64,000 nt of DNA from NCBI GenBank assembly GCA_013397435.1, contig VZRG01000293.1:372001-436000 (forward strand), read 5' to 3'. The position numbers and the translations under genes are program-made. The notes beneath the pieces were generated by a model, which ran no database searches, was not told where the DNA came from, and was given only the letters and a program-made list of their open reading frames with translations. Positions 39,131 through 53,063 of the stretch are shown here, in pieces. The DNA comes from Erythrocercus mccallii (Eukaryota; Chordata; Aves; Passeriformes; Dicruridae). Numbering within the stretch: the first letter of the stretch is position 1; each line of letters starts with the position of its first letter.

Positions 39131-42100
39131 AAAAAACTGGCAAGCACTTATTCCTTGTTCATTGTTTTGGGGATTTCTTATATGAATTCAGTGACAAATG
39201 GAAGCAAACCAAGGGTTTCCCATGTCTATATCACAGTACACTAAAAAAGAGCCTTAAGCTAAGGATAGGAAAAGATTCTTTACAATGAAATCTTACCATG
39301 CCCAGCTCTGCAAAACAGTTACAGAACTAACTTGCAAAAATGTACAAATGTCTCAGGAATGAGATCTGCCTTTCCAGATCCTCTATCTACATCACTTTTG
39401 GAAATAACCTTTCATATATTTATTTGTAAATAAGATTTATATATATAAATTTATTGAGAATTTTTTAAGGGTTTCTAATACCCACAATGCCTCTCAACAC
39501 ATTGAAACCCATTTTAAATCATCTGGCTTCATTTTGCCCCTGCTAACATAAGTCTTAAGCAGATGATAATTCATATCTGATTTAAATAATGATGCTAACA
39601 ACCACAGAAGACCTGACTCTCATACTATAGGCCAAAGACTTGCCTGCATTATATTGACCACCCCCATTACCTGGAGATAAACATTTAAAAGCCTGTATGA
39701 TTAGAGGTTCAAAGTCAGTTTTGAATATTATAGTCCCGTGGATGCTATATTTTTCTGAATTAGTTGTGCAAACACTGAGAAATGACAAACCAGACCAATC
39801 AGAAAATGAGTGATTTTGTTGGTGCTTGCAGAGTGATTATTCAGTATCTTGTATCCAGATAATTGAGCCCTTTTTGTTACATATTATCTATTGTTTTCAT
39901 CTCATTTGTCCTGAAACATAAATATTTTTGTGTATTTTAATGTAATAAGCCTAATACAGATAGCAGAGCAATTTAGGATTATAGGTACTTAATAGTTAAT
40001 CATTCCTTATTAGTTCATTCTTCATTATCATTCTAATTCTAAAGCGGCATAACCAAATTAAAAGAAAAATAATACAAAAATAAGTAATTTTTTTCATCTG
40101 CACCAGTTTTGAAACTAAAAACCTTTTCTCCAATATTTTCATGTAGTTAATTTATGGCAATGATGGATCACTGTTGGTGTGAAACCCTTGGATATCAAAA
40201 TGACACAGAAACAAGGTGGGTATTTAAAGGAACTGTGTTGGCAAAGCTGGCCCAGCACAAACCAGAGCCACTCAGACACACCAACCCCAGTGGCACCAGC
40301 TGCAGTGTGATGGGTGACTTTGAAGGCTTTTAGCAAGATTTTTCAGTGATCATTCAGTCACAAATGTTTGGGCAGTGAACTAACCTTGAACCATTTTTCA
40401 TTAATATAATCTTCCTCTCATCTTTCCACACAGAAATGCTTCTATGTTCTAAAATGACTGTTCAAATACCACAATCAGAACAATTCCTCTCAGGATGAAG
40501 GGAGTCTTACTACATTTCACTGTGAAATACAGTAATATTCCTGTTCTGCTGCTGTCTGCAGGGCACTCCCTGGCAGGGATAATGGATCTGTAGGGAAAGC
40601 ACCAAATTCAGCAAGTCAGAATGGCAGTGAGGGAACCGACAAACTGCTGTTAGCCCTCCTGGGGAAGATATTCCAGCACTGTTTGTGCTAATAGGAAGAA
40701 AGAAAAGGAGAGAAGAAATCATTAGTTCTACAAGCTTTTATTAAAAGTATTTTAGATTCATTTTTCGACCTTAAAGAATGAGTCTTGAAGTTATTCTTGG
40801 GAGGGCAGTGGCTACAGTTTGGAAAGCAATACACACAAGTCCTCACTTTATAAGCAAAGACATCTAGGAGAGAGAAAATTCATCTTCAATTGCCAACTCC
40901 TATGAATGTTTACTTTAATTACAAGGATGATTTCTGGCCATCTCTTTCAACAGCCACAGAAGGAGCCTGACTTTCTGTGGTTCCCATGATAATACAGTCA
41001 TGTTTCCTTTCACCACTGCCTCCAGAGGCAATTTTGTGGGTAGGAACTCAGAAAAACGCAGACACACAGGGTAAGTCAAGATGACAGGAAGATGAAAGGA
41101 TGAGAAGAACATAGGATTGAGAGAAATTAAAAGAGAAAGAGAAGTTGAAACTTAAATTTTTAAAACATGTACCAAGGAAAGCATAGTAGAAGTGATTATT
41201 TTTTGGTTTTTTTAGGCTTATATTTTTTGAATACTTATGACTTACAAGCCTTCAACACTGCAGAAACTTATAAGGCACAAGATTTTCTGGACTTGGATGG
41301 CACAGAAATCTTTTCAGGGATCTCATCACACATGAAGAAGGATTTAAGTTATTGCGTCATATACATACTATAGACTTCAGAAGATTTAAAGTCTGTATTG
41401 ATTTTAACTGTCTACTGCAGTGTTCATTAACATCTCTGCTAAAAATTCTGCTACTTAGCATTCAGGAACCAGTGTGCATTAAGCAAAAGCTGATGAGTAA
41501 AAGTAATATTATTAATGTTTAGCAATCCCTCCTTTTTCAGCAATTAGATTACAAGCGCCTGCATCCTTTGGTATCCAATGAAATTTCCTAAAATACCTTT
41601 CCTACTGATGTAATTCAGATGTTTGCTAGAACATTTAAAAGCTGCTGGAATTGTTTAAGTGGACATGCTATTCAACAACTGGATGACACACGAGTCAGAG
41701 AAAGCACTCTGTTTACTTTGCACAGATTCCAACATTAGTGACTTATTTTACTGATAATAAATAGCTTATATGATTCTCTAGCTTGTAGAAATTACACTAA
41801 TTTTTGATTTTCTGAACACACTACAATAAGCAGCGTATTCTCACAGTACATAAAGGGAAGCTTTATCTGAGATCCCTGTACCTACCAGTAGATTACTGAC
41901 ATTAATTTGCAATTATTTGTCCTGGTTTCTGTGGCCACAAGTGTAATATTGATATATGCCCACACAAGCATGCGTGAAAAACCCGGCTTTGTAAGTACGT
42001 TTACATTTTAACCTTATTAGGATGGGCCTGTTAAGACCTACTGCTTTTTCTTCACTCCACTCACACCCGTCCCACATCATCCCCATTGGTTCAAACAGAA

Positions 42101-45100
42101 TTACTTCAATCCAGCCTACCCAACAAACATCATTAGGGCAGCAGCCGTACAGCCTCAAACAGGTCTTTACATCCTTTAATTTCTTGCAAACTTTCAAACC
42201 ACAAGCTCTCTGGGACAGGGACAGGTATTTACCATGTTTTCCTCAGAGCTAGCTGAGGCTTTTTGACACCATGGCAATATTTGACCACAAACTACGTCAA
42301 TCAGCAGCACAGTCCTCTTGACTCCTCAGTCAAAGCTGGGGATTCAAGCCTGCAATTAATATGCTTCCAAAGGCAAAAAATGGCACATCTTAGACTCATT
42401 CATGTTTCCTACATCATGAGCAGCAGTAATGTAGGGCATTTTTTTTGCCTGCCTCTTTTTATTTCCCTTTCCTCAATCCCTTGTAGAATAACAGAAATTA
42501 AAATCTAGAATTTCACTTACGAGATTCCTTATTCTTTTATTTGTCTTGTCAGACTTACTGCATCTATACAATTCCCCTAGTAGATTAAGAAGCCTCAGAG
42601 GCTATTGCTCAGATTAAGCAGTAGTTCTTACTGTAATCTTCTTATTCTCAATGTTTCCATCTTCTGTTCTATCCACATGATTAAACAATAAGTATATTAT
42701 ATCTTTCAGTACATCTGTCAGTTCAGGTTCCATCACTCAGCCTATTTCTGACATAGTCCATTGCAATGAGGCTTGGTATCTGTCCTTCATAGAAAGTGCA
42801 TTTAGTCCAATTTTCAAGCATTCTAGAAAATTGTCTTATTCAGCAATGCCTAGGCTATTTCATATGCTGCCATTTTCTGCCATCTTTCAGTACAAAAGGT
42901 CTTTAATGAGGTACCAGGCAGGGCCATTACTTAAATTACAAGTGATGCTATGTGGGTCTAAACAGAATATCCTACCTTAAAAAACTGTATCAATCTTCTT
43001 CTGAAGTATAATGTGACCATTAATTTTAACACTATTTGCTGCCTTGGGAAATAGGCATGATCCCACTCACAAGCTTTCAACAGTTTCCAAAAAAAGGCTG
43101 GACTGATGGAACATTATTACAAATTCTACTGAAAGAGAGCTCAGCACCTTAGATAATGAAGAAAATAAGTGTGATGCATTTCTGTATTACTCCTTTCTGC
43201 TGGATTCTCAGCAGATCAGACAGTTAAATACAGACTAAAGAGACATACTGAGGAAACATTTAATTATCAAATGTCTCAGTAGGCTAGGAAGAATATTTGT
43301 GTTTTTCTTGGAACATATTTATCTAACAATAAAGATTTTTTCCTGTTATTAGCTACTAATAGAGAGTGTTTTATATTGTTTGGGTTCATTAAAATATTAA
43401 AACAAACATGAGATATTAGGATGGGCCAGAATCCTAAGACTTGCAGCAACTTAAATAACATTCTTCTGGTCAAAACACACCAAGTTCAGGCTCAGTCGTC
43501 CAGAATGTGGAGAGTTCTTTTGGCCTGATGATTGGGATTAGGTTGCCAATAAATAAAAGCCTGACCTTTTGATGAGGTCACCCAAATATATTTGTTACAG
43601 CAAATAAAGCTCCAGCAAGAAGTATTTGCCTACAAGGCATCGTTCTGTTGGCTCTGAACAGGTTTCATTGCCCCAGTGACTGAGGAAAGCCAGGAGCTGG
43701 GCAGCACTGTGCAAGAGAGGGAATGGAAGGGAGTGGGACAGTGGGAGAAAAACCCAGAACAGGAAAAAAACCCACAAAATCAGACCTTAATTCTTGGGTT
43801 TGATCTATTGGACACTATTAGTTAAGTACTTAACTAAATCAGCTGAATATTACCCAAAGCAGAAACAGCAACTTCCGTTATCAAGTGTAGTGCCAGGACA
43901 GTCTATAAACATTCCTGACAATAGCTGTAGCAATGAACCCTAACCAGAAAATACTAGAGCTACAACCAGAGTTCCTGTTTTGGGAAAGGGGAAGGAAAGT
44001 ATTATTTACATGTGAGACATTTGGAGGTGAGCAGGAGGGGATGTAACATCTGTGCTTTTGCTCCATGGTTATTAATACCTAAGAAGTAGAATCCTAGGTC
44101 ATGTTTAGAGCTCCTAAACAAATTGTAACAATGAAACTTCACCTCTTGTCAACTCTACAGGGACTAAAAGATGTAAAAGAACAATGATCTCATTAGAAAA
44201 GCCAAGAAAATAAGCCTTAAGCAGCTGTTCATTATCTCACAGAAAGCACTGATATTCCAGACTTCCTTGACACAATATACAAAAATAAACAGACAAACAA
44301 AAAATATTAAAACATTCTTTTGCAACACACCAGCCAAACAATACAAGCATTCGTGTCAGTCATATTCCTTACATTTTGCATATCAGTTTTTTGAGTCTCA
44401 CATTTCTTCCTGTGTCAGATAAGGTATGAAGAAACATCCTTTATTTCCATCTAAACTCCTAATCACTTAAACCAAAGGCTTGAATTTCCTTGCCAAGTCC
44501 TCTTCCTGCTTGCTTTTCTAGAAGCAGGGTAGCAGTCCCTACCTGGCCTTTTATCTCAGGCACTTTGGAAGAGTATAAAAATGCAATAGAAGTCCTGAAT
44601 TAAGCAGAATAATTCTCTTCTAGTGACATCTTTTAACTCTGCACATAGTCTTTTCTGAATCTTGCAAAGTCTGTGGTACATTCATCTTCCATCCAGAATC
44701 TCTTAAAAACTACTGGAGCAGAAGCTGGGCTTCACTTTTTCAAGAGAAACCCCAACTAAAGACTGCAGCCAAACACCAACAAGAACAATTGGGAAGAACA
44801 AACAGCAGGAGCCCTGGGAAACCAGTACCTGTGGAGACTGGACCAAAGCAGAGCTGAATTTCTTTAGTTAGAACAGATTATGAAAAGTGAGGAAATTCTA
44901 TTGCGATAAATAAAAACGAGGGCAGTGTTTTGGGAAAAGGACATAATGCAAAACTAAAGAGAGGCACAGCCGCTTCTTCAGGATTCCCAAACCATGGATC
45001 TCACTCAGAAGTCTACAAGCCCACTGGTGGGATGGTGTCTCCCAGTTGCTCCAGGCACAGGGCTCCTCACAGAGCACAGTGCCAGTGGTACCACTGCAGA

Positions 45101-45589
45101 TCACTGTCCCTCATCCCATCCCACCCTGGGCAGCCCCTCATTCCTGCTCTCAGCCCTGCTCCTGTCAATCCCAGGCACAGCTTGTGGCACAGACCTCTGA
45201 AAGCCTGTGGAACTGGGGGCAGATAGAAGGGGGGATTTGTCACCATGTTAAAGGATCACCCTACCAGGACAGCTCCTGGGAGTGAACTGTCCTCTTCCCA
45301 AAGGCAGCTAAACAAGAACCTTTCTAGACAACTGCTGAACAAAGTTATTGGTCTGATTTGCGCTACACAGAAGGCAGAAGGACGTCCAGCTACAAAAGAG
45401 CACTGGGCTAAGATATGTAGGAGCACTAACCTTTCATATTATCTGCAAATATTACCTCTGTGGGAAGGGAGTCATTCCAAGAAATTACAAATGGCTTTTA
45501 CAGACTGAAAGGTGCACAGGGTCACTTCCCTCCAGTTACTCACAGCACAGAGATTTTATCAAATTCTAGTGCATTGGCTTCCAGCATTT
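39131..45589. other. Unique AT-rich noncoding sequence
   Basis: No gene, RNA gene or transposon is recognised. A GC-richer patch at about 44960-45240 carries overlapping plus-strand frames (68-98 codons) without domains and is probably an old unrecognised repeat or chance. The stretch 42530-43120 is low in homopolymers and could be conserved noncoding sequence, but no specific site can be named. Confidence 0.45.
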
Positions 45590-45850
45590 GTAAGATTAAA
45601 GCACAGTCATTTGGCTTCTTGCTGAGGAAATATGTTGTTAGGCTAAGACCTGATGTTAGAGATCATGTCATGTATGCAAATGATGGTGCATATTCATTAA
45701 TATGCAAATTAGAACACAAAATCAGATTAATCCCAAAGCCTAAAATCTCCAGCTTTCATGACCTACAGGCTTAAATTGTGCATGTACAACTGCTTGTTCA
45801 TCAGTGTGACTTTGGCTTGCTTCATGATTAAATGCAAATCAGCCACATAC
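45590..45850. promoter_or_regulatory. Candidate enhancer with three octamer sites
   Basis: Three perfect ATGCAAAT octamers on the same strand lie at 45674-45681, 45702-45709 and 45832-45839. The octamer is the classical binding site of POU-domain factors (OCT/BRN). Between them are TAATCCC near 45728-45734 (an OTX/PITX-type site) and TTCATTAATATG (homeodomain core). The block has no repeats and no CpG. Clustering of three identical octamers in 166 bp is more than expected even in AT-rich DNA, where I estimate a few per 64 kb. A neural or pluripotency-type enhancer would fit; the target gene is not in the window. A 104-codon frame over part of it (45460-45774) is regarded as chance. Confidence 0.4.
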
Positions 45851-47015
45851 ACATAATTTTTCCATGTAACTAGATGCTATCTAGGTTAAAACTGAAATAT
45901 TTATTTTGAAGACTTGCTCTTCCAAATACCTTTCAAAGACTACTCAAACATCTTCAGGTTTTCTTGTTAATTCCAGCCACTTCAGGCAGGTGTTCAAGAG
46001 AACCAGCTTTCCTTTTTAACCCCTTATTAAATGGAATGAGTTGCCAGTGCAACAAGTCCATTTATTTAGGGTTTGATTGATTTTCTAAGAGTTACACAAC
46101 AAAAAACTCCTCTGAAGTCTGATCAGCTGCATGGGGACAGCAAATAGACAAAAAACTTTTGGCCACCAATTATAAATCCAAAAACATCTTTCAAAACATG
46201 ACCTGAAAATCTTCACCACACTGGATACACTCATACAGCTACTGGATAACTGAGTTATGATAATCTGCATTAATTAAGCAACTTCAAACTTGTGAACTTT
46301 TATAGTTAATTCCAGAAACTGCTTTCAGTGCTGATGGATCCTTTGAAAAAAGGGACACAGAGATAAAGTCACTCTCATCAAAAGCAATTATCAGTTACAC
46401 TTGCCACCAAATTATATCAAACTATAATCTTCATAATTTCAGGGTTAGGAAAAATTAATTTTGTTTTGACTGGGATGACAAAATTTTAATTCTTAAGTGA
46501 TAACTGAATCCTGCAGAGCACTAATAGTCAAACTAGTTTGGATTTACCATATATATTCTCAGCTACATGCGGCTTGACTGTGTGTGATTGAAATATCCTA
46601 ATTTAATCATGGATTTATTATTCCTTTCATAGATGTTGATTTAAGTATGGAACAAACTGTCACCATGCCATTTATTTTAGTAAGGAGCTTCCTTTGTTCT
46701 AAGGTGCTCTGTTCTACTGCTGCTATGTCTGTAAGTAAGGCAGCTACATTTATACCCTCAGATCTGTCTTAAATGAACAGCCAGTCATGGACTAATACTT
46801 TACATTCCTTAGATTAAACACCTTTAAGAAAACTGTGGTCAGTGTTTAAAAGAAAACATTACGTTCAGAAATTTGTAAATATAAGCCTAGGAAAAAATCT
46901 GAGCCTGACATTTTTCATCTCAGAAGAATTCTTTGCTTGTTTGAGTTCTGCAATTCAGTCTTTTTGCTATATTTTAGACACTTAAAAATCTTCTGCAGCC
47001 AGATCTTGGTCACTG

Positions 47016-47045
47016 GGTCACAGAGTGGTCACAGAGTGGTCACAG
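47016..47045 (+). repeat. Short tandem repeat, 11-bp unit, 2.7 copies
   Basis: GGTCACAGAGT is present twice in full (47016-47026, 47027-47037), followed by a partial copy to 47045. No mismatch is seen in the full copies. This is a minisatellite-like slippage product. Confidence 0.9.
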
Positions 47046-48327
47046 TTCTCCCCAACAGGGATATCACTAGAAAAATTGTAATGGCAAACTAGATACTTAT
47101 TCATTCACAACCTATGATAATTTAGGAATGAGTTTGATTAAAAATATTGATACTTAAGTTTTCACACTTGTACGTGCTTGTTAGCAACTTCTGACAACAC
47201 ATTCACAGTTACAGACAAATGCTCTGAAGTCTGAGGTAACTACTGACAATCAGACTACTGGTAACTACTAACACAAACTAAATATAAAAGTATTATTTTC
47301 CTATTCCTATGTTAGCCCAGAGTAAAAGTCTGAAGAGGAAATAATGTTCAAGTCAGTATTCCCCCAGAAAGTAACATTCAGTTTAGATTTTCTCCCTGAA
47401 TATTTTACATTTCCAGAATGAAACACATTACAGGGATCTGAAAGGGAGGTGATGGCAATGCACAACACTCAGAGGCAAGACTGAAAAAGGCATAATTATA
47501 ATGAAGCCAAGGGGCCCATCCATTCCCATACCACAGAGAATAATCAATAGCCAACGCTAGTTACCCTCAAGAATTCTAGCAATCTTTTTTGTTTTGGATG
47601 TTTTGCTTGAGGGACTCAGTAAAATTCAGTGACAGAATCTGGGCTAAATGCTTTTCTAATATTGATTTATAGGAACAATGAAAGAGATGGATTTTATCTG
47701 AAAGGATGCAAACTGCATTAAAGTGTACTAGATCCAGATGTTTACATCATAACCCCCTTGCCATAGGGCTGGCTGACAGATAAGAGACAATTACAGACTC
47801 CTACTCTAAAGACTGGAGAGTCCAAGACAGGTATTAGACACCACCAGAGTTTCAGAGGTTGAGTTTGAGATCTATTTTGATTGCATCCTCCTCAAACCCA
47901 TTTTCCCTTTTAAAAGAAATATCACATCACATTGTCAATTTCTGCTCCCTCCCTAGATTTCTCCCCACTTAAAAGGGCAAAGCTCTTGACCCCAGCTACA
48001 GCAGAACTCCTCTCCCTGCAATAAAACTCCCTGATTTCTAAATATGCCAATACAAGCAGATAAACACATAAAAACAGCCACAATCTTCCCCATAAAAAGG
48101 ATGGACAAAAGCCTGCTGGGCTGGATGTACACCACAATAATCATCCAGATTTGTCTAGGAACAATACAGGATTGACTTCCTATAACCTGTGGTTTCAGCA
48201 GGGGCTTATTTAACATGTTTAGCCCACATCAGCGAATATTTGAAACTGATGCACAAGTTGCTGTAGCCCCAACAAAAGAACAGATGGCTGTGAAAGCTGC
48301 TGTTCATACACCAGAGATCTCATATGT

Positions 48328-48341
48328 ATGCAAATTTGCAT
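48328..48341. promoter_or_regulatory. Palindromic double octamer motif
   Basis: ATGCAAATTTGCAT is a perfect 14-bp palindrome made of two octamers in opposite orientation sharing two bases. POU-domain proteins can bind such arrangements as dimers. It is not known whether this copy is functional; the flanks show no other clear site. Confidence 0.3.
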
Positions 48342-51300
48342 TGCAGTATATACTGAGTCTGTTCCCTCCCTCTTCCCTTCCCACTTCAATGTACAACTAA
48401 ATTATCAAAAACTCCTGCTTTGTTCCTCTTGCCAGCAGCAGGAATGAGCACCGAACATGTGACCCTTCCAGTCACCTCATTCCTAACATCATCTCCAAAA
48501 GGGAAATCTAGATCATAAGCTACAATCCACATATGCCTCAAGAGTTTTTCTTTTGTTGTGCCCTTGCAGGTATTTTTAATTGAGCTTTTGATGCAAAAAT
48601 AAAGAGAAAACAATTTAAAAAGCAATAAATACATTTTTTTTTTCTGGCCAGATTTATTAAGCTAGAATAGTAAGTTTTAGTTCTCGCATAACTTGCATAA
48701 CACACAGGCATATTTGAAGGTTTTACTCTTTAAACCCTTGAGACTTCACTAACATTAACTATTAAAGTGAAAATAAGTTCACATTTAGTTCAGTGTCATG
48801 TTTTAGAAGAAAGTGAGTAAGGAGCGTATATATTTCTTGTGTACCACTACAATGCAGTGAACACCGCTTTAGTTACTGTTGTGTCCCACACAAAGATGGC
48901 TTCATAGCATTTATTGACACTGCTTTAAGCTCCCACACAAACATAACCAACTTGAAGCACAAGCAAATATTGACCTCATCTGCAGCCCAATAGCTGTTCT
49001 GGTGATTACTCAGGCATTCTGGCAGTGGTTCCAACCACCAATAAAGGCAACAGAAACTTTTACAAGCAGGACATAAGTAAACTATTCATCACATTACCAA
49101 CACTACACAAGTTATCGTACTTCAGAAATGTTAAAGGGTTCAAAAAATATTTGATGCAGGGCCTTAACTTGTTTGGGCTTACCAAATAATAAAGAAAAAT
49201 ATTGTTCTTATTTCTGTGAGAGAGAGGAGAATGGAGAAGACAGAGGAGTCATTACTGCTATTCTTGGCTCTAGTTCAGACGAGTCTGGTTTATTCTGCTG
49301 AGTGAAAAAAAGAGTGGAAAACTACTTTAAACTGAACAAAATAACATTAACATAGATTTTGACTACTTTTTTATCTGATCCTCTGGGAAAATTCCACTAT
49401 TTTGGTCTCAAGGAAAATATAATGAAAAGAAATTGTTTCCATAAAACAGTGTGCAACCACTGAAATGAGCCCAGTTGAAAAGAAGTAACATCTAAAAGGT
49501 TAAATTCTTCATTAAAATAAGAAAGGAATACTAAAGATCAGTACAGCTAAAAGCAGATGCTTAAAACTAGACTGCTAAATCCATATTCAGCCACATAAAT
49601 TAGATCCTCGGGATTTATGTGATTAGCCATATGAAGAAACATTTCTAATTCTCATCTCAGTCTGCAAGCAAAAGAAACAATATGTCAAATAATATTCACA
49701 CACATTTGTCTGTGATGATTTGGAATTAAGTATTCATGTTTAGTGTAATATATTATTTAATGTATATTATTATACAAGATGGCAAAACTTGAAATCAAAA
49801 TATACTTGAAGACTTTGTCCTCTGTTAGTTATATATATAATTCATCACCTTTTCAAATGGATTCAACAAATTTCTGAAAACCTCTGGTGAAAATACATTA
49901 ATCTAATAAAGGTGTATCACCACCTCATACACCACTTAGTGATATCAATTTCTGCTCACACAAGCATGCATGCAGGATGCATATAAAGAGAGAAATATAA
50001 AATAAAGAAACCAAGCAGCCTAGTTTTGAGATAGTTCCTAGAAGAACTATCTTGGAAAACACTAGTAAATACAGGCAAACTTCAATTACACTGTGATATC
50101 AAGGCTGGACAATCCTGTACCAAAACCTCAGAATTCTCAGAATATCAACATGGCTGGAGTGATTAATGTGTGATAAAACTCATCCAGGTTTCAGAATCTA
50201 AGTATTTAAACCCCAGATTTTACACCTGGCCCATAGAGAGTGTGCACAGATGAGTTTCCAGCCTGCAGCCAACTGCCTGTGAGATAACAGAGATGGGAAA
50301 GGAGGAGAGACACAGACGTTCAGTTGGGGTGAGCAGTTTGCTGAGGAAACATTTGCCAGAGTAAGCATAACACTATATAATAGAGTAAACTATGAGACTT
50401 TTAAGGAGCAATCCATTGCTGGTTACCATAGTTATAGACCAGCACTACTCTTGCATATTCCTTGACAGGAAGAAGTTGCTCAGGTCTGTACAAATCAGAA
50501 CTCCTTGTTCTGCAGGTCAACACTAAAAGGTGCCAGCTCTTTTGCTCTGCTGCTGTGAAGTCATTTGTACTTAAATGCTCTGCAAGAACAAAATTACAAA
50601 TCTCTGATCTGGCAGGATTAGGGTGTCAGTGCATGTAAAGTAAAGATATAGATGAGAAAGAGTAATGCTTCAAGAACAAAAAACTCCAGAGATTATCCAG
50701 AGCCTTTCAAAATACATCCAATGAAAATAAAGTATGATATCACAAGATGATGTGGATAAAAATTAGTTTATATAAAGCTTTACACAAACAGGAAAAGAAT
50801 AAAGTTTTTTTCTAAAGTAGTGTTCAATCATTGCTGTCTTTGATAAAGAAAATATCAGATGCAATGAAACTTACACTAAATTCTTCACTTAAAGAAATAC
50901 TAGGGCACTAGAATTATTACTAAAAGAATTAATTAGACATCAATTAATTAATCCTATTAATTAGGATCCTATTTTCAAGGGCAGAGTGAATGGGGCAGTG
51001 TTAAGGCACACAAAGCTGGGACCTCCAACAATAAAACCAAGTGATACTGAGGCAGTCACAGTTATCACTGTGTGTGGGTCCCAGCCCAGCAGATGCTCTG
51101 CCAGTCGGAGCCTGGCGTGGTCCCACAGTGCCAGCACAGCAGCAGAGAGAGGATGCTGTGCCTGCACACATCCCTGTGCTGCCTGTAGCCCCACTGACAG
51201 GACACAGGGACAAGCAGCTGGAGGGAACAGGGTCTAACCTCTCATCCCTGTATCTCCTGTACTAAAGTGGTTCAAGTCCTTCAGTTTTTGTCTCCCAAAT

Positions 51301-51879
51301 GCCCAAATTACAAAACACAAAGTTGAATTCAGCCTTGGTAAAACAGATGTGAGTGCAAGGACATCAGAGAAATCTCTCAATTATGCCAAAGCCACAGGTA
51401 TGCATAAAACTTTATTAACCATATGGCAAAGGAGGAGAGGAATTACAAAGAAAATTCCCCAATAACTCATCCATATTTTGCTTGGCTTTTAAAGTGCAAT
51501 TATGTGACAAAGACATTCAGACAAAATCACATACATGATGACCATGGATAAAGTAAACAAGGGCTTAAGAATTTGAAAGCAAGCATAAGAAATGTTTAGG
51601 TTTCTAAATTGCCCTCCAGAACTAAAGGTTTGGTTTTCTGCACAACTAGAGTGACTTCAAAGTTCATATTGGAGAAGTGAAGGGGGGAAGGGGAAGACTC
51701 AGTGCTCTCTCACCCCAGTCATAAAACAGAAAATACAAATAAGGTTTTGTGTCTTTTGCATCTGCAGACAGGCAGATATTGTACTCCATCAGTGCTCATA
51801 GAGAAAGTCATAAAGAGCTACCATTAAAAGCTTCTAAGAAACAGGTCCTTTTTTATGACTTCCAACTGCTCTGCCACAG

Positions 51880-52360
51880 TGTAATTAGTGTCAGTGCAGC
51901 ATAATCAAACACACTGATGACTTGGTGACCCAGTCATATTGACAGGGCCCAAGTAATGAGGGTAAATACCAATGTAATCTTGTTAAGCAATATGGTTTTT
52001 AACTTCAATCCCACCCATATTGTAGGGATTTAAAGAGATTGGAATAAACTTGCTGAAGCCAGCACTTGGAATGAGAAATGTAGGCAATAAGGGTTTTTTC
52101 ACCTCTTTCATACCAAAAGAGTTATTGGCTCTCTTTTGTCTCATTTTAATTGACACCAGTGCAGTGCTTTACAGGAAGACAGAGCACCATAGGACAAGCC
52201 CTCAAGTAAACTGCCTACCTATGTTACCTGTGCTCTTCTTGTAGGCGACAATTCCCATTGATTTCCTTAATTTCCATCAGCTGCTGTCAAGGGGAAGTGC
52301 TTTCCTTCCATCAGCCCTCATCGGGATTGCCCTTGCAAGCCTCTAAACAAACCAAAGACT
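51880..52360. promoter_or_regulatory. Candidate conserved noncoding element
   Basis: This repeat-free block with a complex, balanced composition contains TAATTAG at 51883-51889 (homeodomain core), ATAATCAAACA, and a TGACTTGGTGACC stretch near 51919-51931 that resembles a nuclear-receptor or AP-1-type half site. There is no sustained open frame beyond 64 codons. The texture fits vertebrate conserved noncoding sequence, but this is inference only. Confidence 0.3.
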
Positions 52361-53044
52361 CAAAAAAGCTGTTGCTGTACTTAGGCACACACCAGAGCAT
52401 TGCCTGGAGCAGCACATGCCAGGGTTATTAATCACGAGAGGAACAAGGGAGACTCAGCCTCATAACATGGACTTACTCCTACTCCCAAACAGCATTTTTA
52501 AAACAGTAAAACTTAAATGTAGATCAACTCCAACAGAAAGTCAAACTTCCAAACTTCACCAGTCAAAAGCAAACAGTTTTTTTATGTCAAGTATTCCATG
52601 GAGCTATTCATTTAAAACAACTGAAAAAACAGAATTCCTGGGGAGGCCAAGTATGCCAAGCAAGAAACACCTACAAGTGTAGTTCTTAGAGCACTTCTTC
52701 CAGTGGCAGTGCCAATTTGAGTAGAGCCTTTCAATCCTCTTATTGTCCCCTTAATTGTGTCATGTCATTAAAGAAATTAACCTGCATGTATTTACTATGT
52801 GGCCACATGAACAAGGGATCATCAAGGGCCATGATGACTCCCCAGTGCCATCAGCACAGAGACAGGGATGCTTAAATCAGCAGTGATGGAAATTCAGCTG
52901 AGGGTATGGCATAACTGCAAGCAAGTCAAAGTACAATTCCATGGGGATATTTAAGGCACTTCCACTCAGACTAGAACGTGGTGTCAAAGAAAGTGAAGTT
53001 CTGAAAGCTCTGTAAAGTAAGATTTGGCTCTTCTGGTTTAATTT

Positions 53045-53063
53045 GGGAGGGGTGGGGGAGGGG
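53045..53063 (+). other. G-quadruplex motif, four G runs with 1-nt loops
   Basis: Runs of G3, G4, G5 and G4 at 53045-53047, 53049-53052, 53054-53058 and 53060-53063 are separated by single bases (A, T, A). Four G runs of at least three with one-base loops is the most stable class of intramolecular parallel G-quadruplex. A further GT-rich stretch with G6 follows to about 53096. No gene or promoter is identified next to it. Confidence 0.9.

Larger units (their letters stand above)
45851..51879. other. Unique AT-rich noncoding sequence
   Basis: No gene is supported. Small items: an 11-bp tandem repeat at 47016-47045, an octamer palindrome at 48328-48341, a T10 tract at 48634-48643, and a GC-richer patch at about 51000-51250 with overlapping chance frames on both strands. 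Confidence 0.5.
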
